DNA from: Struthio camelus
Taxonomy: Eukaryota; Chordata; Aves; Struthioniformes; Struthionidae
DNA: 64,000 nt
Direction: 5' to 3'
Assembly (NCBI RefSeq): GCF_040807025.1
Contig: NC_090968.1
Span: 5,383,906-5,447,905, forward strand
Every line of letters starts with the position of its first letter. The stretch's first letter is position 1. The position numbers and the translations under genes are program-made. Below, one piece after another: positions 1 through 48,350 of this stretch. Below the pieces are notes generated by a model that did no database searches, had not been told where the DNA came from, and saw only the letters and a program-made list of their open reading frames with translations.

Positions 1-184
1 GGGGCACCCAGCAGCCGCCCGGTGCATCCCCGGAGCATCCTGCCCGGGGGCACCCAGCAGCCGCCCGGTGCATCCCCGGAGCATCCTGCCCGGGGGCACC
101 CAGCAGCCGCCCGGTGCATCCCCGGAGCATCCTGCCCGGGGGCACCCAGCAGCTGCCCGGTGCATCCCCGGAGCATCCTGCCTC
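1..184. repeat. 46-bp minisatellite, four units in view
   Basis: Units begin at 1, 47, 93 and 139 (GGGGCACCCAGCAGC start). Units 1-3 are identical by eye; unit 4 has one C-to-T change and decays at its end. The array probably continues beyond the left edge. It ends about 20 bp from a predicted splice donor at 203. Confidence 0.95.
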
Positions 185-203
185 GCACCCCGGCCCCACT
201 CAC

Positions 204-365
204 CCGCATCGCCGGGTGCTGCGGGGGCTCCCACGGCCCCGGCTGGAAGCAGGGAGCATCCTCCAAGCCGAGCGCCAGGCTGGTGGCGGGGGCCGGGAAG
301 CCGCCCTCCATGGCCACGGACGGGGCTCCGGCGGGGGGCTCCGGCGGCGGGGGGCTGCCCGTGCC
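204..365 (-). CDS. Candidate first coding exon, probably SORBS3
   Basis: The minus strand has an acceptor-like CTCCCCCTCGGCAG, then 54 open nt, then ATG at 311 in a strong Kozak context (GCCATGG). It then runs 36 codons (MEGGFPAPATSLALGLED, then APCFQPGPWEPPQHPAMR) to a consensus donor CGG|GTGAGT in phase 0. It lies where synteny puts the 5' end of SORBS3 (vinexin, an SH3-domain cytoskeletal adaptor). The peptide does not match the vinexin alpha N-terminus I know, so it may be a lineage-specific or alternative N-terminus, or a different gene. Confidence 0.4.
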
Positions 366-1947
366 CTGCCGAGGGGGAGAGGCGGCGCTCACGACGGGGT
401 CTGCGCCGGCGGAGGATCGCTCCCCCGGGCGCCTTCCTCCAGCTGGGTTTGCTGGCGGGCTCGGCGGTCCCCGGGGAGCCGGCGGCCGGGCCCAGCCCTG
501 TCGCCGCCGCCGCCGCGGAGCGTTTCCTGTTTTTTGGCAGGAGAAGGGGCGGCGGGCGAGCGCGCGGGCCACGGGCGGCCCGGCAGGCACGCTCTTGCCC
601 GGGGAGCCGGGCGACGTCGGGCGGGAAGCGGCCGTTCCCAGGCGCCGCCGCCAAGAGAGACGCGGCTCTCCGGGCACCCGCTGCCAGCCCGCGCGTTATC
701 CGGGCGCCGTTAACCCCGGAGCGGCCGGAGCCAGCGCGCAGCACGGGGCCTGGCGAGCCCGCAGGGACACAGCCCCCCGTCCCGCCGCTCCCTCTTCCCA
801 AGCCCTGCGTGCAGCCCCGCGCGCCTTGGCCGAGCTTTTGCCGGGGGCTTGGCCAACCCTCCGAAAATCCCGGCCAGGCGGGCAGCGCCGCCAGCCCGTT
901 CTGCGAGAACAGCGGCGGCCGAGCGGCCCCTCTCGCTCCCGCGCGCCCGCCGGCCCCCGGCCCCGCTCGCCCACCCGCCCCGGCCCCGGCCGGGAGAGCT
1001 GCCAGGCGGGAGCGAGGCCGGGGGCTGCCAAAAAACGCTCAAGTATTTCCACGCCCTGCAGTGCAAACAGGGAGGAGGAGGAGGAGGAGGAGGCGAGAGG
1101 CGGCGGGTCCGGCGGGAGGCAGCGGGAACAGCGTGTCCGAGCAGAGCGCGAGCCTGCCGGGGAGGGAAACGCTCCCCGGCGAAGAGGTTAATCGGCTGAG
1201 TCACCGCCGGGAACGGGCCCGGGGCCGGGCAGGGCCCCCGCGCGGGGCGGCGGGCGCCGGTGCTGGAGCGCCGGCCGGCACCGGGGGGTCGGAGCGGCGG
1301 CCACGGCTCCGGGCTCCCTTCCCGGCTGCTCAGGACGCCTGGATCCGCCGCCTCCTGGCAGCCTGAAACGGGGCGGGACGCCTTGGCGGTGGCGTGGGGA
1401 GATGCTGTTGTTCTGCAGCGGCATGAGCGTGTCGGGTCTCAGCAGCCTCCGGGAGCCGTCTCCTTGCAGCGGGGCCGGAGCAGGGAGACGCGGCCCCCGC
1501 GAGCTGCCCTCGTTCCCGTGGGGACAAAGCGCCCAGGGGGGACGGCTCGCGGCGGGGGCAGAAGCGGTGGCAGCGGCATCCTCGGCCGGCTGCAGCGCTG
1601 GGGACACGGGGGTCCCGCTCGTCCCGGGAGCTCCCAGGCCCCGGCGCGGGCCCGGGTGCCGCGGCGTGCCGTTCGCCGGCGGGAGCCCTCGCTGCAGGGT
1701 CTCGCCGCCGCGGCAGCGCGCAGCCCCCCGGCCGAACGAGCGGAGCGGGCCCCGGTGCCCGGGGCGGAGCGGCCTGGGGACCCCCCCGGCTCTGCCCGCT
1801 CCCGGGAAAAGCGATGCCTGCGCAGCCCTTAGTGCTGCCGTGGCGAAACGCCTCCGGCCCCCGCGTCCCCTCCCGAGGCGGCACGACGCTCCCGAGCCCC
1901 CCGGCGCCGGCAGAGCCCCCCGGCCCCTGGCGGGAGCCTGCTCTTAC

Positions 1948-2028
1948 CTCCCGGGGGTGCTGGCAAGCGGGGCCCGGCCGAGCCCCCCGGTCCGGCACGG
2001 CTCGGCACGGCACGCGGCGGGCTGCGCG
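1948..2028 (-). other. Candidate 81-bp 5'UTR exon (SORBS3 side)
   Basis: Bounded by CCCCCTGCAG preceded by an exceptionally long pyrimidine tract (about 2098-2035, including poly(U) and UCUCUC) and by a near-perfect donor GAG|GTAAGAG. It contains no ATG. The strand and position fit a leader exon of the gene whose coding exon is at 204-365. Confidence 0.45.
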
Positions 2029-2880
2029 CTGCAGGGGGAGCAAGGAAATGCAAGCGGGGTGGAGAAAGAGGAGAGAGAGAGAGGGGAAAAAAAAAAATAG
2101 CAAGGAGAAAACGAGCAAACTTTGGCAAGGGAAGGGCGGCCGGGCCCGGGGAGGCTCGCCGGGGCCGCCGGCGGGCGGCGGGCAGCGGCCCCCGGGCGGT
2201 GCCAGCACCTGCCCGCGCCCCCCAGCAGCATCCCCGGCCGGCGGCGAGGCCAGTGGTCCCTGGCGGGTGCTGGCGTGCCCGTGCCCCCCCAGGGCGCCCT
2301 TGCCCCCCCCCCCCCCGGCGCGGGGCCGGCCCATTCAGAGTTTCCAGTGACATTTCCAGGGCCGGGATCCAGGGAGCCGAGCCAAGAGGCTGAACTCATC
2401 CTGCCGCCGCTCCCCCCGCGCCCTGGGGAGCCCCCCCGGCCGCCCCACCCCACTTCGCCCGCTGGGCTGCTTTTCGGGGAAGGAGGGAGAGGAAAGCGCT
2501 CGGCACGGGGCCGGAGCGCCGTCGGGAGGCGAGCCGGGCTCCGGGGACCCCCGTCGCCGCCCGCCCACCTCGTCCCTCCAACTCGTCCCCCGGCCAGCGC
2601 CCGCGTCCCCAGCCTCGGCCGCGCTGGCCCACGGGGCGCTTCCCCCTGCAGGCTCCGCCGCCCCCCGAAACGGGGCGGCCCCGGCCCTTCCTCCCTGCCA
2701 CGCGCTCCAGCCCCCCGGCAGCCTCTCCTCCGCGGGCGCCAAGCGCCGGGGCAGGCCGGCCGCCCGCTGCCCCGTCCCGCTGCGCCCCCGGCGAGGGGCA
2801 CAGGGCACGGCCCCCCAAGAGCAGCCCCTCGCCCTCCCCGGCGACCGCGACGCGGCTCCGGCTCCCTTGGCCGGACTCAC

Positions 2881-2945
2881 CGCCGCAGCCCCCGCCGCCC
2901 GGCACCGTCCCTGTCCCCGGCCCGGCCTCCCGCCGCCGGGCTGCC
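2881..2945 (-). other. Candidate transcription start and first exon (SORBS3 side)
   Basis: An AT-rich TATA-like element (TTAAATATTTA, 2978-2968 on the minus strand) stands out from the surrounding GC-rich DNA about 30 bp upstream of the proposed start. The exon ends at consensus donor GGCG|GTGAGTCC. Both signals are read directly; the link between them is inferred. Confidence 0.35.
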
Positions 2946-3730
2946 GCCACCAGCCTCCGCTCGCAGATAAATATTTAATGCGCAGCCGAGGACAGAATTA
3001 ACAAAGGGCGAGTGTTTCCTGTTTGCTCAGCGCGGCCATGCCGGCGGGAGCGCGCGGCCGGCCGGCCGGCGATGCCCTCGCAGCGGGCAGAGGCCGCGGC
3101 CAGGGCCGGGCGACGGGCTGCTGCCCGGGCCCCTCGCTGCAAAGCGGCCGCCGCTGCCCCGGGCCGAGCCCGCCGCGGGAAAGGGGGCGGCGGGCGCAAG
3201 GGGGAGAGCAAGGAGGGCCCTGGGGAGCTGCCCCGCTCCTCGGAAACGCCCAGGAAAGGGCTGGGGAAGTTCCTTTGCCTGGTTGCAGCCTGGGCGCTTT
3301 CGGCAGCGGCAGCTGAGGGCGGCCGGGGTGCAGCGCGGTGCGGTGCAGCCCGGCTCCCGGCCTGCCGCGCTGCAGCGAGAGAGCCAGCGAGGCCAGGAGG
3401 GAGCCGGATGTTGGGGCACATCGGGGGCCCCGCTCTCCGCCTCGGGCGCAGGCTGCCCCTGCGAGAGCAAAGAGCGGGGACGGGCCGAGAGCCTGCGGCT
3501 CGCACGCGACCTCCTCTTCCTCCCGGCACCAGCGAGGGCGGCAGGAGGAGGCCGGTTCATCCTCGGAAGGGGGATGCTGGGGCCGGCCGCCTCGCAGCTC
3601 CCGAACTTTCCGCGTGCCCTCGCGAAAGCCAAGCAGCGGCTGCGGGATTTCTCCGCCGGCATCACCGCCCGCCTGCCCGCCCGCCGCCGCGCCACCCAGA
3701 AACCACGCCGGAGCCAGGCCGCTGTGGCAA

Positions 3731-4450
3731 TTTTGAACTTTTTTTTTTTTTTTTTCTCCTTAAAGATGACTTCCAATTTACATTAAGACAGTTCTAACAA
3801 ATTCATTCCTTGTTCACAAAAAAAAAAGAAATTATATTAAATAATTTCTGCCAATAAATAACATTTTCACCATTTTTTTTTTCTTTAAACATAACTAAAA
3901 AAAAAAAAAGCAAGAAAAAAAAAAAAGAGGAGGCAGTCTCCAGGCAACGGGCGTATGATCCTTCAGCACCGAGAACCTAAAGTCACCACCGCGGCCCCCA
4001 CCACGCGCGCTGCGGGGCGGTACGGTGCCCCGTCGGCGGCAGGGCAGCCTCGGAGCTGCTCTGCCGCAGCCTCTAGCTAGGTCGAGTTTTGTCCGAGCGC
4101 CGCGACGGGCCCTCGCTAAGAGGGGGGGGGGATGGCATCACAGTAGAGGTTCTCCCCACACAAGGTGAACGCACCTTTGATCCCAAAGCTTGAAATAAAA
4201 CCACCACCCAACCCATTGCTGACTCCCCTCCTTGTTACATGCACCTTGCTATAACATGCAAAAAACCCAGGCTGCGAGGCCAGCCGGCGGCGGAGGAGCG
4301 CGGCGCGCACCGCCCTGCCCGGCCTGGACTTCCACTGACCGCTCGTACTCCTTGGCTTGGATTTGCTTTTTTTTTTTATTTTTTAATTTTTATATATTTT
4401 TTTTTGCAAAGTCTTGTTTGTCAAGCTTTTGGATGGCAACCAGGGAGGGA
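3731..4450. other. AT-rich interval with homopolymer runs between CpG blocks
   Basis: Poly(T) at about 3740-3757, poly(A) runs at about 3818-3828 and 3898-3926, T-rich at 4368-4406, with a CpG-rich strip at 3985-4120 between. The AT-rich part resembles 3'UTR or conserved non-coding sequence, but no gene end could be assigned. Confidence 0.45.
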
Positions 4451-5310
4451 AAGGGACGGGCAGGAGCTCTGAGATGAGGTGGCTTTCGATGTGCATAGCT
4501 CCGAGGTGCTGGCGCTCTGGGAAAAGGAAGAGGAGGGGGGGGAAAAAAATTGCGTCTCCCTAGCATTTTTTTTTTTTTTTTGCTTTGCCTCGGTGGGAAT
4601 ATTTCAAGCCGGCCTGTCGAGCAGGGCTGCTCGGAGGCTGCACTGCCGAAGGCCAGCGCCTCCTCCCGGTATACCAGAGGGGACCGGACCAGGGCGCGGA
4701 GCGGCGCTCCGCTGGGACTGACCCACGGAGCTCCGCGCCGTTGCCTCCCTCCTCCCCAAAAGCTGGCGAGGACGGGGGCTTTCGGCGCTCGGTGCCGGGG
4801 AGGGGAAGCCCTGCCCTCCCGCGGCTCCGCTGGAAGAGGGCCCTCGCCAACCGCAGCGGGCAAAGGCCTGCTCCGCTCTGCGGGAGAAGCGGGGATGCCG
4901 GTGCGGAGAGGGTGACAGGGATGAGCATTAGTCAATCACGGGGGGGAACTAACTCCCTCCCCGATCCGCGCTGCTCCTCGCCCCTCGAGAAGGCGGCTCG
5001 GGGCCCAGGGAGCCGGCCGCCGGCAGGGAAAGGCGGGGGCCGCGGCCGGGCTGGCCCCCCCGGCGGCCGCGGGAGCCCGGGAACGAACGCCCGACAACTA
5101 AGCGGCTTCCCGAAGGAGCGCGGAGCCCGCGGGAGGCTCGGCAGCGCGCAGCCCCAGCGACGGGGGGAGCCGGGCTCGGGGCAGGGCGACGAGCCCCCTC
5201 GCTAGCCGCGAAGCGCCGGGGCCGAGCAGACTCCAGCGGGAGCCGGCAAGGCCAAAGCACGGCTCGCTCGGGCCGAGCCGGCCCCAGGGCCCGTTTACGA
5301 GGAGAGGTCT
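4451..5310. promoter_or_regulatory. Second CpG-rich block upstream of the SORBS3-side region
   Basis: CpG-dense sequence about 1.5-2.3 kb upstream (minus-strand sense) of the TATA-like promoter. It could be an alternative promoter or part of a promoter cluster. No exon could be fixed. Confidence 0.4.
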
Positions 5311-7974
5311 CAGCACGAAGCGCCCTCTCTTTCCTGAAAAGCCAATGCCAGCGGCCCGAAGTACGCGAGCAGAAGTGCCGTTCCCTGGGGCAGGGTACGG
5401 GGGACAGGAACCGCTTTGGGCACGCAGTTCCCGACGGGCGACGAGCTGCGTGCGGAGCAAATCACAGCAGCGTCCTCCTCTGCTAAGGGACGATCCCTGC
5501 TGAGCCCCACGCTCGCCGCCCGTCCGGCGTGGGGAGGAACACCTACCTCCCTGCAGCACCTGTCCCAAAACTCTTGACCAAAACTGCTGCTTGGGCGAGA
5601 TCCCAGCCTGGGTCACAACAACATGCCCTAACATGCAAGGGCAGCACCTTTGCACGGTTTGCGCTCTCAGAGGAAGATACCACACATCGGCTCACTGTGT
5701 TTCAGAAAGGATGCCATAAAAAACAGAAGAAATACTCACAGACAAAGGCAATTGGCCCCATGCCTCATATGGGGTTAGAGAAGCTTGCTCAAAACATCTT
5801 GCACTTTTTGCAAAGCAGTGGGTGTTTTTTTTTTAAAAAAAAAAAAAAAAAAGGTGGAGGCATGCCACTCAAAGTCTCTTGTGAAAACCCAGTGGTCTGC
5901 TCACAGATACAGTTTCCTAAATAGCTGGCATGGAATTAAGTGACATACGATTATAAGACAATTTGAAAGCTTCCTGCAAAGTTGCTGTTTTCCTCTGCAG
6001 CTGGAGTCGCAGCTTAGGGCCAGAGCACAAAGGGAGACAGCAAAATCCAGAGAAGGGGTTGGCAAATGTCCCTTATTAGAGGCTAAGCCTGCTCACCTGC
6101 TGCCCTTGCTTACGGAAAGTGTAACAGTTAAGTTGGAAAAGAAGTGAAAGCTGGCAAGGGATTTGCTTCCGAAAGCTGCTGCTTTGATTCAGCGCAATTA
6201 CAGGCAGAAGAGGATGAAAGTCAAATGACATGCAGGGAAAGGAAACGACCAAACGGGAATCGTACAAAATCCTTTTCCAACACTCATTTCGGGTCAAAGT
6301 TTAAGTGAAAGAACGAGGCTCCGCGTACAGCTTCAAGCTTCAAAATCCTTTACAATGCAAAGGGGACACTCTCCTGAAACCCACCTTCCACCAAGAGGCT
6401 CCCCCTCCCTCACCGGCGCTGCACAAACAGCCTTCCCAAACCTACCCAGATCCACTGGGTACTTCCACCTGCTCACCTACGCTAAAAACATCCTCCCTCC
6501 ACTGCAGCCAAGGGAGGGAACGCTCCCGAAACCAGGGGCTTTTTGCAAAGCCGTCTCGACGCTGGCCATTAGTCAACAAGCCACATCTCTCCAGAAACGA
6601 GCAGCACTGTCACCGATCCTTCCCCGCATCTCTACCGCTTCCCAAGGGTTGTGGCGCTGCTCGTCATCCAAAGGAGGCCTAACTTCCACCGACTCCTGCT
6701 GTTGCTGCCTCTCCTCAGTGCACTGTTGCCTCCAGAGCAGAGGCCTCATCCGCACCAGGGATTTACTGGCCTAAATCTCTTCCCCTATCTCCCACGCCAG
6801 CAGGGAGCAAGAGCTACCAGCAGATACAGCAGACGGGCCACAGTCCTGCCTGGCCGCAGCAAAACGAAGCAGGTAAACATGGAGTGCACCCACTTGCAGA
6901 GAGCTCAGGCCGCAAAGCCCAAACCCTCCAGGGAAGCATGCAGGAGATCTGTCAGCTCCTCCAAGGAACCGCAGCCTGCCCAGCAGACGCGCCGCAAGCA
7001 TGGGCAGAAACGCTGGCATCGCACAACCTGCCAAGCCCCCTCCGGCTGTCAGGGAAAGGCTGATAAATGCCAGCACTCCTTCGGAGTCACAGGAATAGCC
7101 ACTGGCTAACAAGGTAGCTGCCAACAGGATGCCCCAAGCCCAAGTTGCCCCCAGTGACAGAAGGTGAAGGACGCCCAAAAGAAAGGCTCACGCTGGGTGA
7201 CTGGGATGTGATCTTGGCCGAGGGGAGACCACGACGTACGCCCGCCACTCACGCACTGATCAGCGAGGGCTGACTCGAGAGCCACGGCACAGGGACGCGC
7301 GCCTTGCTGTATGCGGTGGTGGTAGCGTAGGGGGGCTTTCGGCCCACAAGCTATAAATCCCCTCCTCCTTCCTGTTAAATTTAGGCCGTGCAAATTTCCC
7401 AAAGATCAGTTGATCACTAGAGACTAGAGATAATTCCTCTGCTGTGAATCAGAGGGATTCCCAGAGGGATTTCTGCTGCACGGGCAGCCTGGACTGACCA
7501 AGTTCTGCGTACAGCCAGCTGCACGGATTCTGAAAGACTGAAGCTTTAGAAAGAGTTGCAACAAAGGAAAATGCCTTTCCCACCTGCCTTTCCGTTTTTA
7601 AGAGGGCTTTTTTTTTTTTTTTTTTTTTGGCTCCACTGGACTAAAACTGACTTACTGAAGAAAAAGCTACTCTGATTAGGATAACACACTGGAGTCCTTT
7701 AGAGCTAATCCAGAACTGTGCATTTTGATGTCACCTTTGAAGTAGAGGTCTGGGCCAGCTGCACCTTGCAACGCGCCTTCCATAGAATCAGTTGCTAAAG
7801 CAGCAGATGCAGGTAGGCAAGAAGTTGAAGAAAACAACAGCAAACTCTGGGAAGAGGACAGTTGTGGAAAAAAACAAAAAAACAAAAAACCAACCCTATT
7901 TTAAAATGAAAGAACCTGCTTTTGAAAGCACAGGCTAACTTAGAATTGTACCAAAGTCAACGACCCAAGTTGCC
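5311..7974. other. Intergenic region downstream of PPP3CC
   Basis: No conserved coding sequence. It holds a T10-A18-type run at 5825-5852 and a 21-T run at 7608-7628. Open frames of 60-150 codons lack domains. PPP3CC transcripts might extend into it if the ATTAAA near 7999 is not used. Confidence 0.6.
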
Positions 7975-7993
7975 TGGGACTGTTTTCGTTTCT

Positions 7994-7999
7994 TTTAAT
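7994..7999 (-). terminator. Candidate poly(A) signal ATTAAA for PPP3CC
   Basis: ATTAAA, the commonest variant hexamer, lies about 300 nt after the PPP3CC stop, with a GT-containing stretch about 35-50 nt further on. It is the nearest acceptable signal, and no canonical AATAAA was found between it and the stop. Confidence 0.35.
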
Positions 8000-8231
8000 C
8001 CCCCCACAGAGGTTTGCCTCTCGTGGAGGAGAGGTCAGCTGTACAGCACAACACTTCATATATGCACTAGCAGTTAGATTGGTTTCTAAATTAAAAAAAG
8101 ATGGACTTTTTATATATTGAACATAAATAAAAAATTACAAAATGGTCACCTTTCTTACAGAATGGATGCAAACTGGATTATGAACGTGCCTCCAGGTGAA
8201 GTTGGTTTCTCCCCTGCCCCCACCCCACCCC

Positions 8232-8250
8232 AATAATAAATAAATAAAAT
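8232..8250 (-). promoter_or_regulatory. AU-rich element in PPP3CC 3'UTR
   Basis: On the transcript strand this reads as overlapping UUAUUUAUU nonamers (plus-strand AATAAATAAATAA). Such elements are known to bind TTP/ZFP36, HuR and related proteins and to control mRNA stability. The match is exact; the function is inferred. Confidence 0.5.
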
Positions 8251-8298
8251 TCATTAAGTTTTGGATCCTTTAGTGGTGCAGATTGGGCGTGCGGACCG

Positions 8299-46398
<38,100 letters not shown>

Positions 46399-46420
46399 GG
46401 TGGTGGTGGTGGTGGTGGTG
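46399..46420. repeat. (GGT)7 triplet repeat abutting the PPP3CC start codon
   Basis: Seven GGT units on the plus strand, which is (ACC)7 on the transcript, directly before the ATG and ending in a favourable ACC context. Confidence 0.95.
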
Positions 46421-47119
46421 CCGCCTGTCCCCCCCCCACCCCACCACAAGAGCCGGCCTCGGCCTCCCCCCTCCCCTCGCTACGAAAGGAGGGGGCGCCC
46501 CGGGATGCTGCCGGCGGCTGAGCGGGCCCCGGCGGCGGCTGAGCGACCCGCTCGGTGCCCAGGCGGTGACGGCGGCGGCGGCGGCTCCGCGGCTCCCCCC
46601 GCCCCCCACCGCCACACCGCCCTCCTCCTCCTCCTCCTCCCCCCCCCCCCCGGCGCGCTACTGCGCAGGCGCCGCACCCTCCCGCGCCGCCCCTTCCCCA
46701 CGCGCCTGCGCGCCTAGCCCCGGCGCCGCCCCCCCCTCCCTCCCGGGCTCCGCCAGCCGCGGGAGGCGGGGCGGCTCCGCGCGTGCGCGGGAAGGAGCGG
46801 GCGGTGGCAACGCCGGCGCCGGCGTCGCGCCGTCACGTGGGCGAGCGGCGGCGCCGTCCCCGCCCCTTTCCTGCCGCCATCTTGGAAGGGGAAGGGGCGC
46901 CGTTGCTAGGCGACGGGCGCCAGGCCTGCAGGCCGGAGGCCTCGGGGGCCGCAGCCCCGGGGAAAGGCCTGAGGATGGAGGGGAGCGATGCCCCCTTCAC
47001 TCCCCGAGCCGCCCCTGCCCTCGCTTGGACACAGCCCCAGGCGGTGCAGGACTGCGGCTACCCCTAGGCAGGGGGTCCCCTCGCCAACGTGGCCTGCGCT
47101 GGCCCCCCAAACCCCCGGC

Positions 47120-48350
47120 GCCCTGGAGGCGAGGGCCGCGGAAACGGTAGCGCCAGCTCCCGCTGCCGCCCGGCCTATTTAAAGGCTGCGTCCCCGCTGC
47201 TGGGGGTGGTGGAGGAAACAGAGGGTAAAAATAAAACGCCACCACACCCCTCAAGCACCGCAGATTGGGAAATCAAGTACTCGGAGTACAGAGCGCGCCG
47301 GGCCCCGCTGCACCTAACAGCTTGCAACGCTCCTCGGCATATGTGCGACTAAATAAAAAAACCGCTACGCGCATACTTGAAATAGCACAAAACTCTCACT
47401 TTGCCTAAGGGATAAGTTTTGTCAGAAACAAGCCACGATCGCGGGATTCAGTTACCCATCTCAGCAGAAAGGTTAAGGTCACATACGCTCATGAAAAACA
47501 AGAGGATTTTGCAGCAAAAAAAAGCACGGCACAAACGCCCTGTCTCGTCTGAAGTAGAGGGGAGCAGGATGGGAACCCAGAGCTCCTGCACGACAGCGTG
47601 CCCAGAGCCCTTTACAGCCCTCTCCAACAGGACGGGGTCACATTTATACCGTAACTTTTCTTGCTGAGGCAGGCACTATTCATTTTCGAAACCACCACAG
47701 CATTTCAAGCCTCGTTTGCTTTAGCGGAAACAGGCTTCCTAAAACCGTATTTGCCGCTGGGATCGGGCGCCTTCGGGCTGAGCGTATAAAAAGGCCGGGA
47801 GAGCGCGAAGCAGACCGCGGCGAACCGTGCTTCTGTTCGGATGAAGGGGAAGCGAGGACGCAGCCGCTGCGAGTCAGGCTCCCTCGTGCGAGCGAGAGGG
47901 GAATACACCGCGCAGCCCGCAGCCCACACGCCGAAACCATCGCGGGCGGCCGCCCCGATACATCAATAACGCTTGGAAAAGGGCTTTTCGACTCTGAAGG
48001 CCGCCGCGTGAAGCACAGGCCGTGAGGCGGGCAGGAGCGGCGGGGCCGAAGGCGCCCGGCCGGGCAGGAGGGACGCGGCAGCGGGCCTCAGTGCCATCTC
48101 CCGATCGGCGCGCCGCACTGCACAGCGCGCCCGGAGCCGCTGGAAAGGCCCTATTGCATCACCCCAGCCGGATTGGCTCGACTCCACTCCGTCGACTTGG
48201 AAAAAATCTGAAATAACAGAGCTGCCACCCCTTCCCCAGGGAGGCTGCTCCGCAACCGGAATAGCTCTTGCCACAGGGATGTTTTCCTCCGCTATCGTGT
48301 TCGCGCTCACCTTTCAGATCGCATAGCACACAGAGCACGCTTATAATCCT
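47120..48350. other. Intergenic segment between PPP3CC promoter and SLC39A14 3' end
   Basis: No conserved coding sequence recognised. It is moderately CpG-rich, with a clear plus-strand TATA box at 47785 and a CCAAT/ATTGG motif near 48172. On the minus strand an open frame of 115 codons (47963-48310) has no known domain and is probably chance. Confidence 0.6.
47785..47792 (+). promoter_or_regulatory. TATA box (TATAAAAA) on the plus strand
   Basis: TATAAAAA flanked by GC-rich sequence (GAGCG before, GGCCGGGAG after), the classic context of a strong core promoter. A start site would be expected near 47815. The first ATG after it (47841) opens only a 42-codon basic frame ending at 47969. No known gene is recognised downstream. 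Confidence 0.5.

Larger units (their letters stand above)
366..3730. promoter_or_regulatory. Large CpG-rich block, probable SORBS3 promoter region
   Basis: Over 3 kb of very CpG-dense sequence surrounding the candidate leader exons. Long open frames appear on both strands here (up to 432 codons) but are low-complexity Pro/Arg/Gly/Ala products of GC content, not genes. Confidence 0.6.
7975..8298 (-). other. PPP3CC: Probable PPP3CC 3'UTR
   Basis: Sequence after the stop codon. I see no AATAAA on the minus strand close by; the nearest plausible signal is ATTAAA at 7999-7994, so cleavage near 7975 is an inference. An AU-rich element lies about 50 nt after the stop. A longer 3'UTR reaching the A-rich run at 7628-7608 (minus strand) cannot be excluded. 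Confidence 0.45.

Noticed and set aside
22..1366. Overlapping plus-strand open frames of 199-432 codons at the left edge
   Set aside because: The first part is a translated 46-bp minisatellite and the rest is low-complexity Pro/Arg/Ala/Gly from CpG-rich DNA. There is no domain, and the convincing signals are on the minus strand.
1330..2970. Long minus- and plus-strand frames (up to 334 codons) in the CpG block
   Set aside because: Frames are open on several strands at once because stops are rare in this base composition. They run straight through the splice signals and TATA-like element.
7608..7628. 21-T run (A-run on the PPP3CC strand) as a retroposon tail or true poly(A) end
   Set aside because: No signal hexamer at the right distance and no recognisable insert; left as a simple repeat.
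7770..7800. CR1 LINE tail suggested by CATAGAATCA
   Set aside because: Only a short match, without the repeated CR1 3' terminus or reverse-transcriptase sequence.
47963..48310. 115-codon minus-strand frame between the genes
   Set aside because: The translation has no known family, and it sits just past a well-formed poly(A) site. It is probably chance in GC-rich DNA.
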